From a bacterium (GTDB lineage: Bacteria; Planctomycetota; Phycisphaerae; UBA1845): a stretch of 32,731 bases of DNA. Below the pieces are notes generated by a model. It was not told the origin of the DNA. It worked only from the letters and a program-made list of their open reading frames with translations, and ran no database searches. Location: the NCBI GenBank assembly GCA_024231775.1, contig JAAEQG010000742.1, positions 1 through 32,731 of the forward strand, read 5' to 3'. Each line of letters starts with the position of its first letter. Within the stretch, counting starts at the first letter, position 1. Of this stretch, positions 1 through 9,252 are shown piece by piece. Both the position numbers and the translations under genes were made by a program.

Positions 1-216
1 AAGTCAGGCCGTGCTTGGGAGCATAAACGGCCCGGAAGAACGAACGAAGATGTTGGGAGATTCCTTTGTTCGGCGGATTCTCCGGGGTCCCATTGGAATC
101 CGCCACGTGGAAGGAAAGTCGTCTCTTCGGGCAGGCGGGATGGATCCGGATCGCACCGTTGAACGCACTTATCGCCAACGACTTGGCGGCAGCGTTGCCC
201 ACGATCACTGGAGCAC

Positions 217-1671
217 GTGATGGTACAGGTAGCCTCTCGAAGCAGTGCGGTGATCTACGGTCTCGATGATCGGCCGCCGTTTGTTCGGGCGGTGGTGCTG
301 GCGTTGCAGCATACGCTGACCATGTTCGGGGCTACGGTGGCGGTTCCGCTGTTGCTCGGGCCGAGCATGGGTATGGATCAGGTGCAGATCGCCGTGCTGA
401 TCTCCTCGGTGATGCTGTGCAGCGGGCTGGCGACGTTTATTCAGGTGACGTTCGGCTCGCGCCTGCCGATCATTCAAGGCGTCTCGTTCAGCTTCCTGGC
501 GGCGTTCTTCGCGATCATCGCCTATGGGCAGGACCCTGCTCATCCGCTCGGTCCGGCGGAGATCATGCAGTACATCGCCGGGAGCATCATCGTCGGGGCG
601 GTCCTGGAGATTGTCGTCGGGTTCACCGGGCTGGTCGGCGGGCTGCGGCGAGTGCTGAGCCCGGTGGTGGTGGGGCCGGTGATCATGCTGATCGGTCTGG
701 CGCTGTTCAAGCATGGCGCTCCGAAAGCCGGTACGCACTGGCCTACCAGCGGTCTGACCATTCTGCTGGTGATTGTGTTCTCGCTGGTGCTCGCCCGGCG
801 GATGCGCTTCTTCCGCATCTTCCCGATCCTGTCCGCCATCGTCATTGTCTGCGGGTTGTGCGCCGTCTTGTCGTTCACCGGGGTGATCGAAGCCGGGCAC
901 CCAGCTTTCGTCAGCCTCGAACCGTTGCATTCCAGCGACTGGGTGCGGGCCAATCCCGCCGACGTTGTTTTTCCATGGGGCGTGCCGAGGTTTCGGCTTG
1001 GCTTTGTCGTTGCGGTGCTGGCGGGCTACCTGGCATCGATCATTGAGTCGTTCGGCGATTACCACGCCTGTTCGTATATGGCTGGCGCGGGCGACCCTAC
1101 GGCGAAACAGGTTTCGCGTGGGATCGGGTGTGAGGGAGTTGGGTGCCTGCTGACCGGTTTGCTGGGCGGATTCAGCTCGACTTCGTACTCGGAGAACGTC
1201 GGACTGATCGGGCTGACCAAGGTGGCTTCACGCTATGTGGTGCAGATCGCCGCGGTGCTGCTGATCGTGCTGGGGATCTTCGGCAAGTTTGGCGCTCTGG
1301 CGGCGGCGATCCCCGGACCGGTGGTGGGGGGGCTGTACTGTGCGTTGTTCGGACTGATCTCCGCCGTGGGGATTCAGCAACTCGCCAAAGCCGACCTCTC
1401 CAGCGACCGCAACCTGTTCATCGCCGGGTTCAGCCTGTTCATGGGCCTGAGCGTTCCGGCGTACTTTGACGGTTCCGCCGCCGCCGTGTATCCCCCAGGG
1501 GTCGGTCCGCTGCTCGAAACCCTCCCGCCGATGCTGGCGGACCTGCTCAAGGCGATTGGCGAGACCGGTATGGCCGTCGCCGCCATCATCGGCATCGTGC
1601 TCGACAACCTCATCCCCGGCACACCGACGGAACGCGGGCTGACCGTCCCCGGCGGGTCCATGACAGCTTAG
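217..1671 (+). CDS. NCS2-family uracil/xanthine permease
   Basis: 484 aa ORF; multi-TM; N-terminal LALQHTLTMFGATVAVPLLLG and QGVSFSFLAAFFAI motifs typical of UraA/XanQ-type NCS2 transporters. Confidence 0.92.
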   Translation: MMVQVASRSSAVIYGLDDRPPFVRAVVLALQHTLTMFGATVAVPLLLGPSMGMDQVQIAVLISSVMLCSGLATFIQVTFGSRLPIIQGVSFSFLAAFFAIIAYGQDPAHPLGPAEIMQYIAGSIIVGAVLEIVVGFTGLVGGLRRVLSPVVVGPVIMLIGLALFKHGAPKAGTHWPTSGLTILLVIVFSLVLARRMRFFRIFPILSAIVIVCGLCAVLSFTGVIEAGHPAFVSLEPLHSSDWVRANPADVVFPWGVPRFRLGFVVAVLAGYLASIIESFGDYHACSYMAGAGDPTAKQVSRGIGCEGVGCLLTGLLGGFSSTSYSENVGLIGLTKVASRYVVQIAAVLLIVLGIFGKFGALAAAIPGPVVGGLYCALFGLISAVGIQQLAKADLSSDRNLFIAGFSLFMGLSVPAYFDGSAAAVYPPGVGPLLETLPPMLADLLKAIGETGMAVAAIIGIVLDNLIPGTPTERGLTVPGGSMTA

Positions 1672-1714
1672 GCGGGCTGATGCGGCCCACTGCGCGTCCA
1701 TGTTGCCAACGCCT

Positions 1715-1905
1715 CGAGCAGCCCCAACGGGGCGTCATAGATCAGCCCAGGGCAACGCCCTGGGTTCTCGTGATCGAGACAAACGCGAGCCCTGACGGGG
1801 CGGCATGGCTTTACTTCGCCCCTTCAGGGCTTACGTTGCTTCGGGCAATCCTGCCCCAGGGCGTTGCCCTGGGCTGTCATAGAGCGCCCTTTCAGGGCGA
1901 AGAAG
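1715..1905. repeat. Intergenic palindromic repeat element (array of GC-rich hairpins)
   Basis: GCCCC-AAC-GGGGC (1721-1733); CAGCCCAGGGCAACGCCCTGGG (1743-1764) and its exact reverse complement CCCAGGGCGTTGCCCTGGGCTG (1855-1876), each arm itself an 8-bp hairpin; CGCCCT-TTC-AGGGCG (1885-1899). Confidence 0.8.
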
Positions 1906-2096
1906 GGTGTCCAGACGCAGCGATGTTCGCGCGGAAACAGTTGCTCGGCGACAGAACGCTCAAAAGCCCGCCCATACTGTCACGCGCCCGTCCCCGGCGG
2001 CATGTCGTCGCCGCCGTAGCCGAACCCGGAAGCGACTGCTAACATGGCCGCCTCATACATGCGGTCCGGGCTGTCCGGGATCTGCGGAGTGCTCCC

Positions 2097-3443
2097 ATGA
2101 AGACGATTATCGAGCCGTTTCGCATCAAAGTTGTTGAACCCATCAAGATGACCACTCCCCAGGAGCGGGAGGAGGCCTTGCAGAAGGCGGGGATGAACCT
2201 CTTCCTCGTTCCGGCTGAGGAGGTGCTGATCGACCTGCTCACTGACAGCGGGACCGGGGCGATGAGCAGCGAGCAGTGGGCGGGGATCATGCGCGGGGAT
2301 GAGTCCTACGCCGGGGCTAAGAGCTACTTTCGATTCGAGGAACGCCTTCAGGAGATGACCGGGTTCGACCACGTTCTGCCCACCCACCAGGGGCGGGCCA
2401 GCGAGCGCATCCTCTTCGAGCTGGTCGGCGGTGAGGGCAAGGTCGTACCCAACAACAACCACTTCGACACCACCCGGGCCAACATCGAGCATTCCGGCGC
2501 GTCGGCTGTCGATTTGGTGGTCGATGAAGGCAAGAACCCGCGCGATCGCTCACCCTTCAAGGGCAACCTCGACGTCGCCAAGCTCGAACGCCTGTTCAGC
2601 GAGGTCGGGCCGGAGCGCATCCCCCTGGTGATGATTACGATCACCAATAACAGCGGCGGGGGTCAGCCGGTCAGCCTGCAAAACATCCGCGACGTCCGCG
2701 AGGTCTGTCGCAAGCACAACAAACCGCTCTTCCTCGACGCCTGCCGCTTCGCCGAGAACGCTTATTTCATCAAGCTGCGTGAGCCCGGTCAGGGCGACCG
2801 CTCGGTGGCAGCCATCACCCGCGAGATGTTCGGTCTGGCGGACGGGGCGACCATCAGCGCCAAGAAGGACGGTATGGTCAACATCGGCGGGGTGCTGCTG
2901 CTCCGTGACGAGGAGCTCTATCGTCAGGCCCAGAACCTGCTCATCCTGACAGAGGGGTTTCCCACCTACGGCGGGCTGGCGGGGCGCGATCTGGAGGCGA
3001 TGGCCCAGGGCTTCGAGGAGGTCCTGCACGAGGACTACCTGGCCTATCGCCTGCGTAGCACCGAGTACCTGGGCGTCAGACTGCTGGATATGGGCGTTCA
3101 GATCGTCGAGCCGCCGGGCGGCCACGCGATCTACATCGATGCCAAGAGCTTCTGTGCCCACCTTCCGCCGGAGCAGTTTCCGGGCCAGTCCCTGGTGTGT
3201 GCCCTCTATCGCCACGGGGGGATCCGGTCCTGCGAGATCGGCAGGGTCATGTTCGGGGAGAACGCCACCATGGAACTGGTGCGGATGGCCATCCCCCGGC
3301 GGGTCTACACCCAATCGCATGTGGACTACGTGATCGAGGTGATCGGCGAGGTCTACGAGCGGCGGCAGGCGCTGAAGGGCCTGCGGATGGTCTACGAACC
3401 CCCTGCGCTGCGGCATTTTACGGCGACTTTCGAGGAGGTCTGA
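2097..3443 (+). CDS. tnaA: Tryptophanase / beta-eliminating lyase (PLP-dependent)
   Basis: 448 aa; LPTHQGRASERILF, NNNHFDTTRANIEHSGA, PLPlysine-type SAKKDGMVNIGG; high resemblance to TnaA/tyrosine phenol-lyase fold. Confidence 0.88.
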   Translation: MKTIIEPFRIKVVEPIKMTTPQEREEALQKAGMNLFLVPAEEVLIDLLTDSGTGAMSSEQWAGIMRGDESYAGAKSYFRFEERLQEMTGFDHVLPTHQGRASERILFELVGGEGKVVPNNNHFDTTRANIEHSGASAVDLVVDEGKNPRDRSPFKGNLDVAKLERLFSEVGPERIPLVMITITNNSGGGQPVSLQNIRDVREVCRKHNKPLFLDACRFAENAYFIKLREPGQGDRSVAAITREMFGLADGATISAKKDGMVNIGGVLLLRDEELYRQAQNLLILTEGFPTYGGLAGRDLEAMAQGFEEVLHEDYLAYRLRSTEYLGVRLLDMGVQIVEPPGGHAIYIDAKSFCAHLPPEQFPGQSLVCALYRHGGIRSCEIGRVMFGENATMELVRMAIPRRVYTQSHVDYVIEVIGEVYERRQALKGLRMVYEPPALRHFTATFEEV

Positions 3444-3653
3444 GACCGCTCCCCAGGCGGAGCCTCCGGAAGCGATCGTTCCTTGACGGATGCGGCGGCA
3501 CCCACGAGAATGACTCCGGGTAGTGGCGTACCTTGCGCTGCGACCGACCGGCGGGTGCGGGTATTGGCCAGCCGGATTCCGAGGCGCACACCGGAACTCC
3601 CGGAGCGAACGAAGTTCGTTTTCCGAATAGTTACTCGGTTGGAGGAACTGTGC

Positions 3654-4997
3654 ATGGCGGCTGCCAGAGCGCAAGCAAAGGGTGGAGTAAGCGGGATTCA
3701 CATTTGGCTGATCGTGTTCGTTGCCCTGTGGCTGACGTCCACGGTTCTGCTGGTGCTCCTGTACACCGATCAGAAGGACCTGGTGTCTCGGAACGAAGAT
3801 CTCCGGCGAGATCTTGACGCCAACCAGGCCAACCTCAGCGATGCCCGCGACATCCAGCAGGGTATTACCGAGGTGGCTGTGGGCAGCGCCGACACCACCC
3901 TGCAGCAGGTTCGTGAGCGGCTTGGCGAGCTGAGCACGCGGATTGCGGGCGACCAGCGGGTCCCTGAAGCTGCGGCCTTTGCCGACGCGTCCTATCACGA
4001 TGCCCTTTCTCTGCTCTACGATGCCTTCAGTGCCCAGGCGGACCTGCGCGAACAGGCGGATGCGCGCAATCGAGAACTCGGCGACGAGACCGCAGCCCTG
4101 GGCGCCGCCAACGAGCAGTTGAAGACAGACTACGACGGGCGGATTGCCGAGCAGAGTCGCCGTCTGGATGAGCTTGCGGACGCCTCCGAAGAGTATGCCA
4201 AAGCCCGCGACCGCGAGGTCGACACTTTCGAACAGAAGCTCGAGAACGTCTACACGGAGGCGAATCGGGACATCCAGGAGATGCGCGACCGGATCAGGCG
4301 TCTCACCGGGGAGTTTGACGACCTGCAAAGCCGATACACCGAACTCAAGGACCGGCTTGGGGAACTCCAGATCAGGCCGCAGGAGCTCATCACCGCCCGT
4401 CAGGCGGATGGGCAGGTGGTCACCGCCAAGCCTGGAGAGGGCGTGGTCTACATTGACCTGGGTCGCGACGCCGGGCTGGTGCTGGGGCTCCAGTTTGCCG
4501 TCTACAACGGATCCGCCGGAATCCCTGCGGACGGGAAGTCCAAGGCTCGCATCGAAGTGGTCAACATCTTCGACCAGGCGGCGGAGTGTCGCGTGGTGGA
4601 GGTGCATGGCCGCATGCCCATCCTCGAAGGAGATTGGGTCGCCAATCCCGTGTTCGACAGCGAACAGGCGCTGCAGTTCATGGTGGTCGGTCGCTTTGAC
4701 GTGGACGGGGACGGTGAGTTTGATGGCCAGGGCGCCGGCCACATCGAGTCGCTGGTGGATCAGTGGGGAGGCGAGCGGGTGGATGAGCTGTCCGCCCGGG
4801 TGGACTTCCTGGTCTTGGGCGACGCTCCGCCCAAACCGATCACGATCGGTGACCCCACACCGGAAGCGGCGGCCCGCTATGCCGCCGCCGAGAGGGTGCG
4901 CAATGAATACGATGAAACCCTCAGGGCAGCACAGGCCCTGTCGATTCCCATCCTGACCCAGAACGTATTTATGCACTTCCTGGGGTATGCTGGATGA
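3654..4997 (+). CDS. Membrane-anchored coiled-coil protein of unknown function
   Basis: In-frame ATG at 3654 preceded by GGAGGAA; MAAARAQAKGGVSGIHIWLIVFVALWLTSTVLLVLLY TM helix followed by long heptad-rich region and a C-terminal globular part. Confidence 0.75.
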   Translation: MAAARAQAKGGVSGIHIWLIVFVALWLTSTVLLVLLYTDQKDLVSRNEDLRRDLDANQANLSDARDIQQGITEVAVGSADTTLQQVRERLGELSTRIAGDQRVPEAAAFADASYHDALSLLYDAFSAQADLREQADARNRELGDETAALGAANEQLKTDYDGRIAEQSRRLDELADASEEYAKARDREVDTFEQKLENVYTEANRDIQEMRDRIRRLTGEFDDLQSRYTELKDRLGELQIRPQELITARQADGQVVTAKPGEGVVYIDLGRDAGLVLGLQFAVYNGSAGIPADGKSKARIEVVNIFDQAAECRVVEVHGRMPILEGDWVANPVFDSEQALQFMVVGRFDVDGDGEFDGQGAGHIESLVDQWGGERVDELSARVDFLVLGDAPPKPITIGDPTPEAAARYAAAERVRNEYDETLRAAQALSIPILTQNVFMHFLGYAG

Positions 4998-5151
4998 CCT
5001 CGCTGCGGTGATCGGGGGTTGCCCACCGAACGGCACTGTTAAAATAGGTAAACTGACAAGTTCTCCCGGCCAGGGTCCTGACGGCGTGTGTCGCACGCGG
5101 TGGCAGGCTGCTCAATCCTGCCTGGTAGTTCGTTCCTGACCGGCTGTGGAT

Positions 5152-5180
5152 TTGACGGGACGGTACACCGGTTGTATACT
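5152..5180 (+). promoter_or_regulatory. sigma70-type promoter upstream of dnaG-rpoD
   Basis: TTGACG - 17 nt - TATACT. Confidence 0.65.
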
Positions 5181-5316
5181 GTAATGTCTAACCATAGACG
5201 CTTGTTTTTGCGTTCCAATAGCTGTCATTCTGGGTTGGGGTAGAGTATCCCGTTGTAGAGCAGGGCTTTCGTTACGGCGACCTTGAGGTCCCGCGTGATA
5301 GGGGTGTGCGGTTCCC

Positions 5317-7164
5317 TTGCATAGCTTCCAGGACGTCAAGGAGCAGATCCGCCGGAGCGTCGATCTGGTGGACTTGGTGTCTGAGCATGTATCGCTCAGG
5401 CGCGCGGGGCGCAACCTCAAGGGCCTGTGCCCGTTCCACAAAGAGAAGACTCCTTCCTTTAACGTCCTTCCCGATCGACAGATTTTCAAGTGTTTCGGAT
5501 GTGGTGTGGGAGGCGATCTCTTCAAGTTCGTCCAGCTGACCGAGAACGTCGAGTTCGTGGATGCCCTGCGCATCCTGGCTGACCGCGTCGGGGTCGAGTT
5601 GGCTCCACCTCGGCCGTCGGCGCCGGGGGAGACGACGGTAGGTCGTGCGGACTTGTTGCGGGTCAACGAGTGGGCGACGCGTTGGTTTCGCGAGCAGTTG
5701 CTCGGCGCCGTGGGCGGCGAGGCGCGGGCCTACCTGGAGCGTCGCGGAGTGTCCGCGGAGATCAGCGAGAGGTTCCAGATCGGACTCGCTCCGGGTTCGG
5801 GCGAGTTGCAGGTTGCCGCCCGTCGCGCCGGTCTCAGTCAGGAGTTGCTGACCGCGACGGACTTGGTCCGCGCCGGGGACCACGGAGGAGTATACGAAAC
5901 GTTTCGCGATCGGCTGATGTTCCCGATCCGCGATGCGAGCAACCGGTGCATCGGGTTCGGCGGCAGGACGCTGTGCGATGCTCCGGCGAAGTACCTTAAT
6001 ACCGCGAGTAACGAGCTGTTCGACAAAGGACGCTGCCTCTATGGACTCCCGTTGGCTCGGGCAGCGATAACCGAACGTAGCGAGGTCATCGTCGTCGAGG
6101 GTTATACGGACTGCATCGCCTGTCACCAGCATGGTTTTGCCCACGCCGTCGCTACCTTGGGGACCGCCGCGACGGAGGAGCACATGCGTGCGCTCCGGCG
6201 CTACACGGACAGCGCGGTTCTGCTGTTCGATTCGGACGCTGCGGGACAGGCGGCTGCGGAGCGTGCTTTGGCGGTGGGTTTGCAGCAGAATCTGACCGTG
6301 CGGATCGCTCAGATCCCGGAGGGGGGCGATCCCGCGGATTACCTCCAGAGTACCGGACCTGGCGAGTTCACCGAGTTGTTGAAATCGGCTTCTGAGGCGC
6401 TAGGATTCATGTGGGAGCGCACCCGCGCCCGCTTCAACGGTCCGGAGGGAGGTTCGGCTCGCCGCCAGCCTGTGGTCGAGTTTATCGACCTTGTTGCGGA
6501 ACTGAGTCGATTCGGCGCCGTGGACGCCATTCAGAGGGGGATCATCATTCATCAGGTGGCCCGACTGCTGGTTTTGCCCGCGGAGGAGGTCTCCGCGCTG
6601 ATTACCCAGCGTGCCCGGCGTTTGCGGACCGGCGCTCAGCGCGCCTCCCAACCGGAGGAGGCGGTGGTTCAACCGCCCGCGCTCGACGCTCGCCAGCGGG
6701 TCCTGGTCAGCATGTTGGAGGTGCTCATCGGAGAACCGGGGTTATTCGGTTCGGTGGCTGAGGTGTTCCGCCCGGCGCAGTTTGCGGACCCAACGTATCG
6801 ACACATTGCGGAGGTCTTCGTGGAGATGGCGGGGCGGTACGGGGAATTCGACGTTGCGGAGCTGCTCTCCGCCCTGGAGTCTCCTACAGAGGCCCAATGG
6901 GTGACGGACATGGTGCTCCGCTCTGCCGCATATGATGACCCGGGCGCCACGCTCGTGGAGTTGCACGTTCGCTGGGAGCAGTTTGACGGTGTTCAGCGCG
7001 GTCGAGATGCTGCGGACAAGGTCCGCAAGCCCCCGTCGGGCGGGGGGCAGGACATTACGGAGGAAGAGGTCGACGCTTGCCTGGCGGCTGTGCAGCAGAG
7101 CTGTTCGCAGCACCACTTTTCGTCGGCGAAGGCGGCGGTAGGCGGCGAGGGCATCGGCAGATGA
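5317..7164 (+). CDS. dnaG: DNA primase
   Basis: N-terminal zinc-binding CPFHKEKTPSF...FKCFGCGVGGDLF; Toprim VEGYTDCIACHQHGF and DSDAAG motifs; TTG start. Confidence 0.97.
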   Translation: MHSFQDVKEQIRRSVDLVDLVSEHVSLRRAGRNLKGLCPFHKEKTPSFNVLPDRQIFKCFGCGVGGDLFKFVQLTENVEFVDALRILADRVGVELAPPRPSAPGETTVGRADLLRVNEWATRWFREQLLGAVGGEARAYLERRGVSAEISERFQIGLAPGSGELQVAARRAGLSQELLTATDLVRAGDHGGVYETFRDRLMFPIRDASNRCIGFGGRTLCDAPAKYLNTASNELFDKGRCLYGLPLARAAITERSEVIVVEGYTDCIACHQHGFAHAVATLGTAATEEHMRALRRYTDSAVLLFDSDAAGQAAAERALAVGLQQNLTVRIAQIPEGGDPADYLQSTGPGEFTELLKSASEALGFMWERTRARFNGPEGGSARRQPVVEFIDLVAELSRFGAVDAIQRGIIIHQVARLLVLPAEEVSALITQRARRLRTGAQRASQPEEAVVQPPALDARQRVLVSMLEVLIGEPGLFGSVAEVFRPAQFADPTYRHIAEVFVEMAGRYGEFDVAELLSALESPTEAQWVTDMVLRSAAYDDPGATLVELHVRWEQFDGVQRGRDAADKVRKPPSGGGQDITEEEVDACLAAVQQSCSQHHFSSAKAAVGGEGIGR

Positions 7165-7200
7165 TCGCCGCCTCTGCGGTTGTGGGCAGGTGGCGGAAGG

Positions 7201-8916
7201 ATGGAGGATCAAAAGTTGATCATGACCACGGAAAGTAATCCGGGCAATCCGATCGAGACTGCGATTGTCGAGTTGATACAGCTTGGGCAGAAGCGGGGCT
7301 ACCTCACCTGGGAAGAGCTGAACGAGGCTATCCCCGACGAGGCGGTCACCCCCGACCACCTGGATGCGATCCTGCTCCGTCTGGAGGAGCGCAAGATCGA
7401 CATGGTCGATGAGATCGAAGCCGAACGGCTGGAGGCCGGCAGGAAGTCCAAGAAGTCGAAGCGCGATGGGGACGGCAAGACAGATCCGCCCCGCACCGCT
7501 ACGGCGGACGAGGTTCCGGTACGCAGAATCGACGACCCCGTGCGGATGTACCTGACCCAGATGGGCGAGATCCCTCTGCTAACTCGCAAGGAAGAGATCC
7601 GCCTGGCCAAGAAGATCGAACTTACCCGCATGGCCTTCCGCCAGAAGGTGCTGGAGAACGACTACTGCGGGTCTCAGGCGGTGGACATTCTCCAACAGGT
7701 GCGCGACGGACGCCTGCCCTTCGACCGCACCATGAAGATCTCCACGTCCGAACAGGCCGCCAAAGCCACAGTGCTGGCCCGCATGATCGCCAACCTGCCG
7801 ACGGTCCGGGGTATGCTGGAACAGAACGAAGCGGACTGGAACAGCCTCCAGGGCGGCCGGGTGCCGGCGGCGGTCCGGCGCGAGACTGCCCTGCGTCTCA
7901 AGCAGCGCCGGCGAAAGATCTCCAAACTGCTCGAAGAGCTTTCCCTGCGCACCAGCCGGGTGCAGCCGCTCATGCGCAAGCTGATGAACCTCAACCTCAA
8001 GATGAGAGATCTGGAGCGGCGCCTCGTCGCCCAGAAGAAGCGCCAGACCGTAGCCGATGACGATCTGGCGGCGATGAAGGAAGAATGCCAAGGCATCCGT
8101 TCGCTGGTCCTGGAGGATAGCGACTCGCTGACCCGGCGTCTGACCGGTATCCAGCGGGTCTTCGGCGAGTACGAGGACTCCAAGCGCAAGCTCTCCGGCG
8201 GGAATCTGCGCCTGGTGGTGAGCATCGCCAAGAAATACCGCAACCGTGGCCTGAGCTTCCTGGACATTATCCAGGAGGGGAATACCGGATTGATGCGGGC
8301 GGTCGATAAGTACGAGTACAAGCGCGGATACAAGTTCAGCACATACGCGACTTGGTGGATTCGCCAGGCCATCACCCGGGCCATCGCCGACCATGCCCGC
8401 ACCATTCGCATTCCGGTACACATGATCGAGACCATGAGCCGCCTGCGCAACATCAGCAAGCAGTTGCTCCAGGAACTCGGCCGAGAAGCCACCATCGAGG
8501 AAATCGCCACCCGCGCGTCCATGCCGGTCAGCGAAGCCCGCCGGGTGCTCAAGATCAGTCGCCAACCCATCTCCCTCGATCGTCCCGTGGGCGAAAGCGA
8601 AGACTCCTACTTCGGCGACTTCATCGAAGACGAGGCGGCGGAGTCTCCCATCAGCACTGCCGGCGGGGGTATGCTCTCCGAACGCATTGAGGAGGTCCTC
8701 AAGACCCTGACGTACCGCGAGCGCGAAATCATCAAGCTCCGTTACGGAATCGGAGACGGATACACCTACACCCTCGAAGAAGTCGGAAAGATCTTCAAGG
8801 TCACCCGGGAACGGGTCCGCCAGGTGGAAGCCAAAGCCATTCGCAAACTTCAACATCCGGTGCGGGCGCGCAAGCTGGAAGGCTTCCTGGACGTCCTCGC
8901 CCAAGCTAGTCAGTAG
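7201..8916 (+). CDS. rpoD: RNA polymerase primary sigma factor
   Basis: Region 2 [61 protein letters not shown]; region 4 [33 protein letters not shown] open from 7180; ATG at 7201. Confidence 0.97.
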   Translation: MEDQKLIMTTESNPGNPIETAIVELIQLGQKRGYLTWEELNEAIPDEAVTPDHLDAILLRLEERKIDMVDEIEAERLEAGRKSKKSKRDGDGKTDPPRTATADEVPVRRIDDPVRMYLTQMGEIPLLTRKEEIRLAKKIELTRMAFRQKVLENDYCGSQAVDILQQVRDGRLPFDRTMKISTSEQAAKATVLARMIANLPTVRGMLEQNEADWNSLQGGRVPAAVRRETALRLKQRRRKISKLLEELSLRTSRVQPLMRKLMNLNLKMRDLERRLVAQKKRQTVADDDLAAMKEECQGIRSLVLEDSDSLTRRLTGIQRVFGEYEDSKRKLSGGNLRLVVSIAKKYRNRGLSFLDIIQEGNTGLMRAVDKYEYKRGYKFSTYATWWIRQAITRAIADHARTIRIPVHMIETMSRLRNISKQLLQELGREATIEEIATRASMPVSEARRVLKISRQPISLDRPVGESEDSYFGDFIEDEAAESPISTAGGGMLSERIEEVLKTLTYREREIIKLRYGIGDGYTYTLEEVGKIFKVTRERVRQVEAKAIRKLQHPVRARKLEGFLDVLAQASQ

Positions 8917-9009
8917 TCCGAAACGCGCTCCGCAGTCGTGGGGGAAACCCGTGGAGCCGGCGCCTGCGCACCAGCGACAGGCCGCCCGGCCCAGGCGGCG
9001 TACGCCCCA

Positions 9010-9034
9010 AAAGAGCTGCGTCCTCGTTTCGACA
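9010..9034 (+). repeat. 25-nt repeat copy 1 (left flank of HEPN locus)
   Basis: AAAGAGCTGCGTCCTCGTTTCGACA, one mismatch to copy 2. Confidence 0.85.
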
Positions 9035-9045
9035 CCCGCCCCAAC

Positions 9046-9070
9046 AAAGAGCTACGTCCTCGTTTCGACA
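9046..9070 (+). repeat. 25-nt repeat copy 2 (left flank of HEPN locus)
   Basis: AAAGAGCTACGTCCTCGTTTCGACA. Confidence 0.88.
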
Positions 9071-9252
9071 TCTGGAGAAAAAGCACTCAGGAGCAACAGA
9101 TTAGATGCGATTGCCCTGCCCCTTCTGTTGGAGTAGTCAGCATGGAATTGACGCGATAGCGCGAACCTGCGATACTGCCCCGTTTCGAGTATTGAATGGC
9201 CCCTGGGGACGCTACCGGTTTGCGCGCGAGCACGAATAAGGGAGTCACGATC

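Noticed and set aside
106-140. GGAAGGAAAGTC resembling the RNase P RNA GAGGAAAGUCC motif near the window start
   Set aside because: Too short, and no other RNase P conserved elements were seen around it.
2550-5096. 848-aa ORF on the minus strand antisense to tnaA and the coiled-coil gene
   Set aside because: Typical long antisense frame in GC-rich coding DNA; low-complexity His/Asp/Gln-rich translation with no recognisable domain, while both sense genes are convincing.
7579-8904. 441-aa antisense ORF over rpoD
   Set aside because: Shadow ORF of a well-supported rpoD; no domain signal.
9010-9070. Possible CRISPR array (two 25-nt direct repeats)
   Set aside because: Only two direct copies separated by 11 nt, third copy inverted 1.4 kb away, and no cas genes.
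8938-9159. Small ORF with ELRPRFD peptide repeats
   Set aside because: It is the translation of the intergenic DNA repeats; no independent coding evidence.
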